From positions 186,001-250,000 of the forward strand of contig JBBCJX010000020.1 in assembly GCA_037189985.1 (NCBI GenBank): 64,000 nucleotides of DNA, given 5' to 3'. Both the position numbers and the translations under genes were made by a program. The notes under the pieces were generated by a model. It did not search any database, was not told the DNA's origin, and worked only from the letters and a program-made list of their open reading frames with translations. Below are positions 57,417 through 64,000 of the stretch, in pieces (position 1 is the stretch's first letter; the number at the start of each line of letters is the position of its first letter). The stretch is from UBA2031 sp037189985 (GTDB taxonomy: Bacteria; Pseudomonadota; Gammaproteobacteria; Pseudomonadales; Moraxellaceae).

Positions 57417-58928
57417 ATGACCTCTGTTCGCACCCGTATTGCGCCATCGCCGACAGGCGATCCCCACGTTGGTACGGCGTATATTGCCCTTTTCAATCTC
57501 TGCTTTGCCCGCCAGCACGGTGGCCAGTTCATCCTGCGTATCGAAGACACGGACCAGAAGCGTTCTACACCGGAGTCGGAGGCACAGATACTGAGTGCAC
57601 TGAAGTGGATGGGCATTGCGTGGCATGAGGGCCCGGATGTGGGTGGCCCGCATGCACCTTATCGCCAGAGTGAGCGCAGTGCCATTTACAAGGAGCATGC
57701 GCAGGAGTTGGTCAACAAGGGGCATGCCTTTCACTGCTTTTGCTCGGCTGAACGTCTTGAGGGGCTGCGTGCCGAACAGATGTCAGCCAAGCAGAATCCC
57801 GGTTACGACGGGCATTGCATGAGCCTGGCGGCAGGGGAGGTACAGCAGCGTCTGGCAGCGGGTGAGCAGGCTGTCATACGCATGAAAGTGCCCCGGGAGG
57901 GCGTCTGCGTCATTCCCGACATGTTGCGTGGCGATATCGAAATTCCTTGGGCAGAAGTGGACATGCAGGTGCTGATGAAGGCGGATGGTCTGCCTACTTA
58001 TCATCTGGCCAATGTGGTGGATGACCACCTCATGGAGATCACGCATGTGATTCGCGGTGAGGAGTGGATCAGTTCCACGCCCAAGCATGTACTGCTCTAC
58101 AAGCTTTTCGGCTGGCAGCAACCGGTGTTCTGCCACATGCCTCTCCTGCGCAATCCGGACAAGTCCAAGCTCAGCAAGCGAAAGAATCCCACCAGCATCA
58201 ACTACTACGAGCGCATGGGCTTCCTGCCGGAAGCAGTGCTTAACTACCTGGGCCGTATGGGCTGGTCCATGCCGGACGAGCGAGAGAAGTTCACCCTCCA
58301 GGAAATGGTCGACAACTTTGACATCACCCGCGTTTCGCTGGGTGGTCCGGTATTCGATGTAGAAAAATTATCCTGGCTCAACAGTGTCTGGCTGCGCGAG
58401 CTTTCCGTGCCGGCATTGGTACAGGCTTTCCAGCGCTGGATTAGCCCGGCCTATCTGGAGCGTGTGGCAGGCCAGATACAGCCTCGCATACAGACCCTGT
58501 CCGATGCCGCTTCCTGGGCTGCTTTCTTCTTTTCCGGGCAGATTGCCATCACCCCTGAGAGCTTCGTGCACAAGAAGCTGACAGCAGACGAGGTACGCCG
58601 CATCCTGCAGGTTTCCTTGTGGGAGCTGGAGGCCTTGCGGCAGTGGAATCACGAGGAAATCAGTGCATTGCTCTCGCGCGTGAGTACGGCGCTGGGGTTC
58701 AAGCTGCGTGATTTCATGTTTCCGTTCTTCGTGGCGATTGCCGGCTCTGCTTCCAGTACCCCGGTCATGGAGTCCATGAACATTCTCGGGCCGGACATGA
58801 CACGATCACGCCTGCGGTATGCCATTGGCGTGCTGGGTGGTGTCTCCAAGCAGGAAGCCAAAGAGTGGGAAAAAGCATGGCGCGAGCAGGCTGCCGCTGT
58901 CGTTGACTCACCAGAGGGTGCTGCCTAG
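57417..58928 (+). CDS. gltX: Glutamyl-tRNA synthetase
   Basis: The 503-residue class I synthetase has the HIGH-type motif in APSPTGDPHVGTAYIALFN and the KMSKS-type motif SKLSKRKNPTS, the Pseudomonas-like form. IEDTDQKRSTPESE and the helical anticodon-binding C terminus are complete. It charges tRNA-Glu, and the tRNA-Glu gene follows 23 bp downstream. The ATG at 57417 is used because the longer frame starts in the promoter region. Confidence 0.96.
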   Translation: MTSVRTRIAPSPTGDPHVGTAYIALFNLCFARQHGGQFILRIEDTDQKRSTPESEAQILSALKWMGIAWHEGPDVGGPHAPYRQSERSAIYKEHAQELVNKGHAFHCFCSAERLEGLRAEQMSAKQNPGYDGHCMSLAAGEVQQRLAAGEQAVIRMKVPREGVCVIPDMLRGDIEIPWAEVDMQVLMKADGLPTYHLANVVDDHLMEITHVIRGEEWISSTPKHVLLYKLFGWQQPVFCHMPLLRNPDKSKLSKRKNPTSINYYERMGFLPEAVLNYLGRMGWSMPDEREKFTLQEMVDNFDITRVSLGGPVFDVEKLSWLNSVWLRELSVPALVQAFQRWISPAYLERVAGQIQPRIQTLSDAASWAAFFFSGQIAITPESFVHKKLTADEVRRILQVSLWELEALRQWNHEEISALLSRVSTALGFKLRDFMFPFFVAIAGSASSTPVMESMNILGPDMTRSRLRYAIGVLGGVSKQEAKEWEKAWREQAAAVVDSPEGAA

Positions 58929-58931
58929 AAT
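58903..58931 (+). promoter_or_regulatory. Promoter of tRNA-Glu, embedded in gltX
   Basis: TTGACT (58903-58908), 17 bp and TAGAAT (58926-58931) lie across the gltX stop codon, followed by a GC-rich discriminator. Confidence 0.75.
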
Positions 58932-58951
58932 CCGCGCCTCTCCCCTGTACT

Positions 58952-59027
58952 GTCCCCATCGTCTAGAGGCCTAGGACATCGCCCTTTCACGGCGGTAACG
59001 AGGGTTCGAATCCCCCTGGGGACGCCA
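58952..59027 (+). tRNA. tRNA-Glu(TTC)
   Basis: The 76-nt cloverleaf has acceptor GTCCCCA/TGGGGAC, D-arm TCGTCTAGAGGCCTAGGA, anticodon stem CGCCC/GGCG with TTC in the loop, T-arm GGTTCGAATCC, and encoded CCA. It pairs functionally with the upstream gltX. Confidence 0.96.
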
Positions 59028-59029
59028 TA

Positions 59030-59068
59030 TCAAAGACAAGGCCCGCCATGAGCGGGCCTTGTCTTTGA
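59030..59068 (+). terminator. Terminator of tRNA-Glu
   Basis: An unusually long perfect 17-bp stem (TCAAAGACAAGGCCCGC and its complement) with loop CATGA. The following run of T is short. Confidence 0.8.
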
Positions 59069-59151
59069 TGACGGATGGCCCCGATTTGAGGGTGACATGT
59101 CCTGTCATGGACTTGTGCTAGAGTCAGTTCCAGCCAGCCTTGGAGCCCACG

Positions 59152-60774
59152 ATGAGCAGCACGGACGTTGCCGCCGAACTGGATCGAGACCTTTTCTGGC
59201 GGCTAATCGAGATCAGTACCGCCCTTTCGGGCGAGCGCAATACTTCCCGTCTTTTCGAGCGCATCCTTGATGCTGCCCAGGACATCACGCACGCCGATGG
59301 CGGCACGCTCTATCTCATCAAGGAGCATGAAGCCGGCAAGCCTGTGCTGGAGTTCGAGATACTGCGGAATGATTCGCTCAAGCTGAAACTGGGGGGCACC
59401 TCCGGCAATTCCATCCAGCTCCCGCCTTTGCCCTTGTATCGTGATGATGGCTCTCCCAATCACGGCAATATCGCGACCTACACCGCGCTCACGCGCAAGA
59501 TGGAAAACATCGAGGATGCCTATTATGCGGAGCATCTCGATTTTTCCGGCACCAAGGCCTTTGATGCCCGCTCGGGCTACCGCTCCAAATCCTTTCTTAC
59601 CGTCCCGCTTTGCAACCATGCTGACGAGATCATCGGTGTTCTTCAGCTCCTGAATGCCAAGAGTCCGGAGACGGGCGAGACGATCGCTTTTTCCCGAGGC
59701 ATTGAGCCCATTGTGGCGGCCCTGGCATCCAGTGCAGCGATTGCCCTCGACAACCAGATTCTTTTGCAGGACCACAAGAACCTGCTGGATGCCTTCATCA
59801 AGGTGATTGCCCAAGCCATTGATGCCAAGTCTGCCCACACCTCGGCACATTGCCAGCGCGTGCCTGTGCTCACCGAGCTCATTGCACAAGCGGCCTGCGA
59901 GGCAGAAGCAGGGCCATTGCAGGACTTCAACCTTGATGAAGGGGAGTGGTACGAGTTGCGGGTGGCGTCGTGGATGCACGACTGCGGCAAGTTGGCCACG
60001 CCGGACTCCGTGCTCGACAAGGCCACCAAGCTGCACCTTATGCTGGATGGCATTGATGCCGTGAAGACCCGTTTTGCGGCGGCCATGGCACAGCTTGAGT
60101 TGGGTTTCCTGCGCCAGATTGCTGGCCAGCCTGATCAGGCTGAAGCAGCTCGCGCCATGATGGAAGAGGAGCTGGGTGCCCTGCGCGATGATTGCCTCTT
60201 TGTGGAAAAGGCAAATGTCGGCGGTGAGTTCATGAAGCCGGAAGACCAGGCTCGTGTGCGCCAGATTGCCGAGCGTAAATGGATGGATCATCTGGGTGTG
60301 GAGCGCCCCATGCTCACCGAGGATGAGGTGAAGTTTCTCTGCATCGAGCGCGGCACACTTTCTTTCGATGAGCGCCAGAAGATCAATGACCACATGAAGG
60401 TCACGATCCAGATGCTGGAATCCTTGCCCTTTCCCAAGAATCTCAAACGGGTGCCTGAATACGCCGGTGGCCATCACGAGAAGATGGACGGCACGGGTTT
60501 CCCGCGCGGGCTCAAGCGTGAGGAGATGTCCTGGCCTGCGCGCATGATGGCCATTGCCGACATATTCGAAGCACTGACGTCCAGTGACCGGCCTTACAAG
60601 CCCCCGATGAAGATTTCGCAGTCGCTGTCCATTCTCCAGCGTATGCGGCAGCAGAACCATATAGACCCGGACCTGTATGCCTTGTTCCTTGAGTCGCGTG
60701 TGTGGGAGAAATATGCGCGCATCTATTTGCGGCCTGAGCAGCTTGATATCACGGATGCGGCCTCCTATTACTAA
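59152..60774 (+). CDS. GAF plus HD-GYP domain signalling protein
   Basis: The 540-residue protein has an N-terminal GAF domain (about 15-205: LIEISTALSGERNTSRLFERILDAAQDITHADGGTLYLI; DARSGYRSKSFLTVPLCNHADEIIGVLQLLNA) and an HD-GYP phosphodiesterase (about 220-530). Motifs are HTSAHCQRVPVLTEL, the HD pair in SWMHDCGKLATPD, and HHEKMDGTGFPRGL (GFP in place of GYP) with IADIFEALTSSDRPYK. A 90-residue insertion follows the HD motif. It probably hydrolyses cyclic-di-GMP under GAF control. The ATG at 59152 follows GGAG. Confidence 0.92.
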   Translation: MSSTDVAAELDRDLFWRLIEISTALSGERNTSRLFERILDAAQDITHADGGTLYLIKEHEAGKPVLEFEILRNDSLKLKLGGTSGNSIQLPPLPLYRDDGSPNHGNIATYTALTRKMENIEDAYYAEHLDFSGTKAFDARSGYRSKSFLTVPLCNHADEIIGVLQLLNAKSPETGETIAFSRGIEPIVAALASSAAIALDNQILLQDHKNLLDAFIKVIAQAIDAKSAHTSAHCQRVPVLTELIAQAACEAEAGPLQDFNLDEGEWYELRVASWMHDCGKLATPDSVLDKATKLHLMLDGIDAVKTRFAAAMAQLELGFLRQIAGQPDQAEAARAMMEEELGALRDDCLFVEKANVGGEFMKPEDQARVRQIAERKWMDHLGVERPMLTEDEVKFLCIERGTLSFDERQKINDHMKVTIQMLESLPFPKNLKRVPEYAGGHHEKMDGTGFPRGLKREEMSWPARMMAIADIFEALTSSDRPYKPPMKISQSLSILQRMRQQNHIDPDLYALFLESRVWEKYARIYLRPEQLDITDAASYY

Positions 60775-60841
60775 GTTGTGCTCTGAGAGCCTGTGCAAGG
60801 CTTTTTAAACAGAGGGTTTTTGCCCCCTTTTCCTTTGTAGC

Positions 60842-60919
60842 GTCACCCCGGCGAAGGCCGGGGTCCATGCAGCGCTGATATTTCCGATGCTGTATGGGTC
60901 CCGGCCTTCGCCGGGACGA
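60842..60919. repeat. Intergenic inverted repeat with CCCGGCGAAGGCCGGG arms
   Basis: GTCACCCCGGCGAAGGCCGG at the left and CCGGCCTTCGCCGGGACGAC at the right form a 78-bp inverted element with a central AGCGCTGATATTTCC-like loop. Its 'GTC-CCGGCGAAGGCCGGG-TCC' look matches the common proteobacterial intergenic hairpin repeats. It lies between convergent genes. Confidence 0.65.
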
Positions 60920-60964
60920 CGATGGGTAGGAAACCAGAGACAGTGATTCTCCCAATAACAACCG

Positions 60965-61870
60965 TCAGGGCCGGAAAAGCCCCATGATTTTCTCGCGCAG
61001 CCAGCGATTGGCCGGGTCGTTCTCCCGGCTTTCATGCCAGTAGAGATAGACATCCAGTGCCGGCAATTCCACCGGCATTTCCACCAGCACGGTTGTCAGC
61101 CCGGTATTGGCGAGTTCGGCATATTGCGCCGGCATGGTCAGCAGCAGGTCCGTGGTTTCTGCGACGCGGCAAGCTGCAAAGTAATGCTGGCAGCGCAGCG
61201 CGATATGACGTGAATGCCCGAGCCGGGCCAGTTCCTGATCCTCGAAGCCGGGTCCGCGCCTCCGCGAGGACACCAGCAGGTGGTGAGCGCCAAGATAGCC
61301 TTCCAACGATATTTTTCCTCGTCTCAGCAGCGGGTGTTGCCGTCGGGCAACGATCACGAAGCGATCACGCGATACGGGCTCGCGGCGAATGTCTGCCGCG
61401 AGTGGCAGCATGACATCCAGTGCTACGTCCAGGCGTCCGTCCGCAAGATCGGTTTCCAGTTCACGGCGCTCGGCGCGCACACTGGCCAGCCGGACGCCGG
61501 GTGCTTCTCCGGCAAGTTCGGTGAGCAACCGTGGCAGGGCCGTGGCCTCGAAGACATCGCGCAATCCCAGCCGGAACTCCTGCCGGGAGCGGGCGGCATC
61601 AAAGCGGGCGCCTTCCTGGATGCTTTCGGTGATCAGCCCGAGTGCTTCATGCAGTGGTCCCATGAGTCGTTGGGTGCGCGCCGTGGGCACCATGCGGTTG
61701 CCCTGGCGCAGGAACAGCGGGTCGTCCAGTGCTTCGCGCAGGCGTGACAGGGCATGGCTGAGGGCTGGCTGGCTGAGGTGCAGGCGGCGGGCGGCTCGGG
61801 TCAGGTTGCCTTCGGCATGTATCGCCTCCAGCACCACTAGCAGGTTGAGGTCGAGCTTCCTAATATCCAT
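60965..61870 (-). CDS. LysR-family transcriptional regulator
   Basis: The 301-residue regulator has the winged helix MDIRKLDLNLLVVLEAIHAEGNLTRAARRLHLSQPALSHALSRLREALDDPLF and a periplasmic-binding-protein-like effector domain with LLTMPAQYAELA near the end. It diverges from an acyl-CoA dehydrogenase gene with 94 bp between, the classic LysR arrangement, so it probably activates that gene. The intergenic DNA has ATAG-n13-CTAT symmetry (about 61878-61900), a possible T-n11-A-type site. Confidence 0.92.
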   Translation of the reverse strand: MDIRKLDLNLLVVLEAIHAEGNLTRAARRLHLSQPALSHALSRLREALDDPLFLRQGNRMVPTARTQRLMGPLHEALGLITESIQEGARFDAARSRQEFRLGLRDVFEATALPRLLTELAGEAPGVRLASVRAERRELETDLADGRLDVALDVMLPLAADIRREPVSRDRFVIVARRQHPLLRRGKISLEGYLGAHHLLVSSRRRGPGFEDQELARLGHSRHIALRCQHYFAACRVAETTDLLLTMPAQYAELANTGLTTVLVEMPVELPALDVYLYWHESRENDPANRWLREKIMGLFRP

Positions 61871-61964
61871 GATATGAATAGATAGCTATGAAAACTATTG
61901 ATTAGACGAATCATAAAGCCGGCACTACGCTGTTGGCCATCCTCATTCCCGCCGGAGCTTGCCC

Positions 61965-63176
61965 GTGGACTTTGCCTATTCCCCCCGCTGCCAGGATTAC
62001 CTTGCCCGTCTGCGCCAGTTTGTCCGTGAGGTAGTCGAGCCCAATGAGGCGGCTTATCACGCTGCCTTGCAAAAAGCGCCTTGGCAGCAGCCTGCGGTCA
62101 TGGAAGAGATGAAACTGAAGGCACAGCAGGCCGGGCTCTGGAATCTTTTCCTGCCGGATACCGAGTGGGCACCGGGCTTGTCGAACCTGGATTACGCGCC
62201 TCTGGCGGAAGAAATGGGCCGCAACCTCTTCATGGCCGAAATCTTCAACTGCAACGCGCCGGACACCGGCAACATGGAAGTGCTGGCCAAGTACGGTAGC
62301 CCGGCGCAGCAGGAGCAATGGCTCAAGCCCTTGCTGCGTGGCGAGATACGTTCTGCCTTCTGCATGACCGAACCGGCAGTGGCTTCTTCGGATGCCACCA
62401 ACATGGCGGCAACAGCCGTGGTGGAAGGTGACGAGATCGTGCTCAACGGGCGCAAGTGGTGGAGCTCCGGCATCGGTCACCCCAACTGCAGGTTCGTGAT
62501 CTTCATGGGGCTGACCAATACGGATGCCGATGCTCCCAAACACCAGCGTCACTCCATGGTGCTGGTGCCGCTGGATACGCCGGGCATCCGGATCGAGCGC
62601 ATGCTGCCGGTTTACGGCAAGCTGGACGAGCCTTTCGGTCATGGCGAGGTCAGCTTCACCGATGTACGCGTGCCGGTGGCCAATTTCATTGCCGGTCCCG
62701 GGCGCGGTTTCGAGGTGGCGCAGGGGCGCCTTGGTCCGGGCCGCATTCATCACTGCATGCGCTCCATCGGTGCTGCCGAGAAAGCACTGGAGCTGCTTTG
62801 CAAGCGCGCCATCGGCCGTGTTGCCTTCGGCAAGCCGCTGGCGCTGCTGGGCGGCAATGGTGACATCATTGCCAATGCCCGCATGTCCATCGAACAGGCT
62901 CGCCTGCTGACACTGAAAGCAGCATGGATGATGGACGAAGTCGGCAACAAGGCGGCGATGAGCGAGATTTCACAGATCAAGGTGGTGGCGCCCAACATGG
63001 CGCTGGACATTATTGACGCTGCCATACAGATTCATGGGGCGGCCGGCGTTTCTGACGACCTGCCGCTGACGGGTCTTTTTTCATACTGCCGCGCCCTGCG
63101 TCTGGCCGACGGCCCGGACGAAGTGCATCGCCGCCTCATTGCCAAGATCGAAGTCGGCAAATACATGCAGCGCTGA
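61965..63176 (+). CDS. Acyl-CoA dehydrogenase family protein
   Basis: The 403-residue flavoenzyme has an N-terminal helical domain (RLRQFVREVVEPNEAAYHAAL), AFCMTEPAVASSDATNMAATA (FAD/substrate contact), GRKWWSSGIGHP, PLDTPGIRIERMLPVYG, RLGPGRIHHCMRSIGAAEKAL and a C-terminal QIHGAAGVSDDLPL. This is the ACAD10/11-like subgroup usually found beside APH-like phosphotransferases, as here. The GTG at 61965 has GGAG eight bases upstream; a TTG two codons earlier is possible. Confidence 0.9.
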   Translation: MDFAYSPRCQDYLARLRQFVREVVEPNEAAYHAALQKAPWQQPAVMEEMKLKAQQAGLWNLFLPDTEWAPGLSNLDYAPLAEEMGRNLFMAEIFNCNAPDTGNMEVLAKYGSPAQQEQWLKPLLRGEIRSAFCMTEPAVASSDATNMAATAVVEGDEIVLNGRKWWSSGIGHPNCRFVIFMGLTNTDADAPKHQRHSMVLVPLDTPGIRIERMLPVYGKLDEPFGHGEVSFTDVRVPVANFIAGPGRGFEVAQGRLGPGRIHHCMRSIGAAEKALELLCKRAIGRVAFGKPLALLGGNGDIIANARMSIEQARLLTLKAAWMMDEVGNKAAMSEISQIKVVAPNMALDIIDAAIQIHGAAGVSDDLPLTGLFSYCRALRLADGPDEVHRRLIAKIEVGKYMQR

Positions 63177-63195
63177 AAAACAACAAGGACATGCC

Positions 63196-64000
63196 ATGAG
63201 CGTGATTGACCAAGCCCGTGCCGTGCGGCATGGCGAAGAGCTGGATGCTGTCACGGTAGACCGTTATCTCAAGCAGCAACTGCCTGATCTTGAGGGCAGC
63301 CCGGAAATCCGCCAGTTTCCCGGTGGAGCCTCCAACCTGACTTACCTGCTGCACTATGCCAACCGTGACCTGATCCTGCGCCGACCACCCTTTGGCAAGA
63401 AGGCAAAAGGCGCGCATGACATGGTGCGCGAAGCCCGCATCATGCAGCAGTTGAAGCCGGTCTATCCGGTGGTGCCTGAAGTACTGGCTCTGTGCCAGGA
63501 CGAGAGCGTGATGGGCTGTGATTTCTATGTTATGGAGCGCCTTGTCGGCGTGATTCCACGGCAGGATTTCCCGCCTGAACTACTGCTCTCTCCGCAAAAG
63601 ACAAGACAGCTTTGTGAAAGCTTCCTCGACCAGCTCATCAAGCTGCATCAGGTGGACATCAAAGTCACCGGCTTGGAAGCCTTGGGCAAGGGCGAGGGCT
63701 ATATCGCGCGCCAGATCAGTGGCTGGAGCGAGCGTTTCCGCAATGCGCGTACGCCGGACGTGAATGATTTTGAAGAAGTGATCGCCTGGCTGGAGGCGAA
63801 GAAGCCCGAGCGCGAGATTGCCATTACGCTCATCCACAACGACTGGCGCCTGGACAACGTGGTACTGGATGCGGACGACCCGGCGCAGGTGATCGGCGTG
63901 CTGGACTGGGAAATGGCTACGCTGGGTGATCCGCTCATGGAACTGGGCTGCGTACTGACGTACTGGATACAGTCCGATGATGATCCCGTCCTGCAGTCCA
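63196..64000 (+). CDS. APH/ACAD10-type phosphotransferase (cut by window end)
   Basis: 268 codons are visible and no stop is reached. Motifs: FPGGASNLTYLLHYANRDLILRRPP (nucleotide-binding strands), FYVMERLVGVIPRQDFP, catalytic loop IHNDWRLDNVVLD (Asp base, Asn metal ligand) and the second Asp in VIGVLDWEMATLGDPLMELG. It is a second copy of the kinase type seen at 2052-3050. It directly follows an acyl-CoA dehydrogenase (19 bp), matching the ACAD10/11 kinase-dehydrogenase pairing for 4-hydroxy-acid breakdown. AAGGA precedes the ATG. Confidence 0.88.
   Translation, partial: MSVIDQARAVRHGEELDAVTVDRYLKQQLPDLEGSPEIRQFPGGASNLTYLLHYANRDLILRRPPFGKKAKGAHDMVREARIMQQLKPVYPVVPEVLALCQDESVMGCDFYVMERLVGVIPRQDFPPELLLSPQKTRQLCESFLDQLIKLHQVDIKVTGLEALGKGEGYIARQISGWSERFRNARTPDVNDFEEVIAWLEAKKPEREIAITLIHNDWRLDNVVLDADDPAQVIGVLDWEMATLGDPLMELGCVLTYWIQSDDDPVLQS

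Noticed and set aside
59203..60798. 531-codon leftward open frame opposite the GAF/HD-GYP gene
   Set aside because: It is His/Leu/Gly-rich shadow coding. The rightward frame has full GAF and HD-GYP motifs.

Overview
The window looks like a chromosomal segment of a gammaproteobacterium of the Pseudomonas/Moraxellaceae kind. The evidence is a gacA-uvrC-pgsA-tRNA-Gly cluster, a dapA-bamC-purC cluster, gltX next to tRNA-Glu, a SlyD-type isomerase, a phasin, and DUF3015 and DUF4105 envelope proteins. Genus cannot be fixed by reading. The backbone is GC-rich with tight gene packing and many ATGA/TGATG overlaps. One segment, about 47.3-57.3 kb, is clearly more AT-rich and accessory.

Layout. (1) 0-0.7 kb: a REP-associated tyrosine transposase gene between two inverted REP-like palindromes. 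(2) 0.7-11.4 kb: lipid/acyl-CoA catabolism. A leftward operon (SRPBCC protein, CaiB-type CoA transferase, DUF7064/7065 protein, APH-like phosphotransferase, DUF6285 protein) diverges from a rightward operon (VOC protein, alpha/beta hydrolase, GntR/FCD regulator). Three TGTATGCA sites lie at the divergent promoter region. A FadH-like dienoyl-CoA reductase diverging from a TetR regulator follows. (3) 11.4-17.9 kb: a candidate structured RNA, slyD, a DUF4105 (Lnb-like) envelope protein, two tandem DUF3015 genes, and htpG behind a sigma-32-type promoter. (4) 18-26.8 kb: gpsA-sixA, membrane and SCP2-like proteins, a phasin, a degenerate HD-GYP protein, tRNA-Gly, murI and a DUF4062 protein. (5) 27-31.8 kb: a three-gene cluster (AGPS-like FAD oxidase, GlpD, FGGY kinase) ending in a MITE-like repeat. 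(6) 32-47.1 kb: housekeeping genes including an M48 lipoprotein, hsp20 (second sigma-32-type promoter), bolA, trhO, yecA, recQ, a YgjP-like protease, a histidine kinase, a PBP7-like peptidase, gacA-uvrC-pgsA, a second identical tRNA-Gly, dapA-bamC-purC and tRNA-Ser(CGA).

(7) 47.26-57.31 kb: two tandem integrated elements at the 3' end of tRNA-Ser. The outer one (47261-55863) is apparently intact. It has a 17-bp tRNA-derived direct repeat at both ends, a tyrosine integrase, an XRE regulator, a serine recombinase and a cargo of poorly characterised genes. The cargo includes a leftward operon of an unknown basic protein, a SIR2-like protein and a ParB/Srx-like protein, converging on a HEPN-like (Rx4H) protein. 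It also includes a small two-TM protein paired with an internally duplicated YG-rich repeat protein. These are the best candidates for an undescribed, possibly defensive, system. The inner element is a remnant with a frameshifted P2-type integrase and a DUF4124-DUF922 protein. (8) 57.4-64 kb: gltX, tRNA-Glu, a GAF/HD-GYP protein, a short intergenic inverted repeat, and a LysR regulator diverging from an acyl-CoA dehydrogenase and a second APH-like phosphotransferase that runs off the edge.
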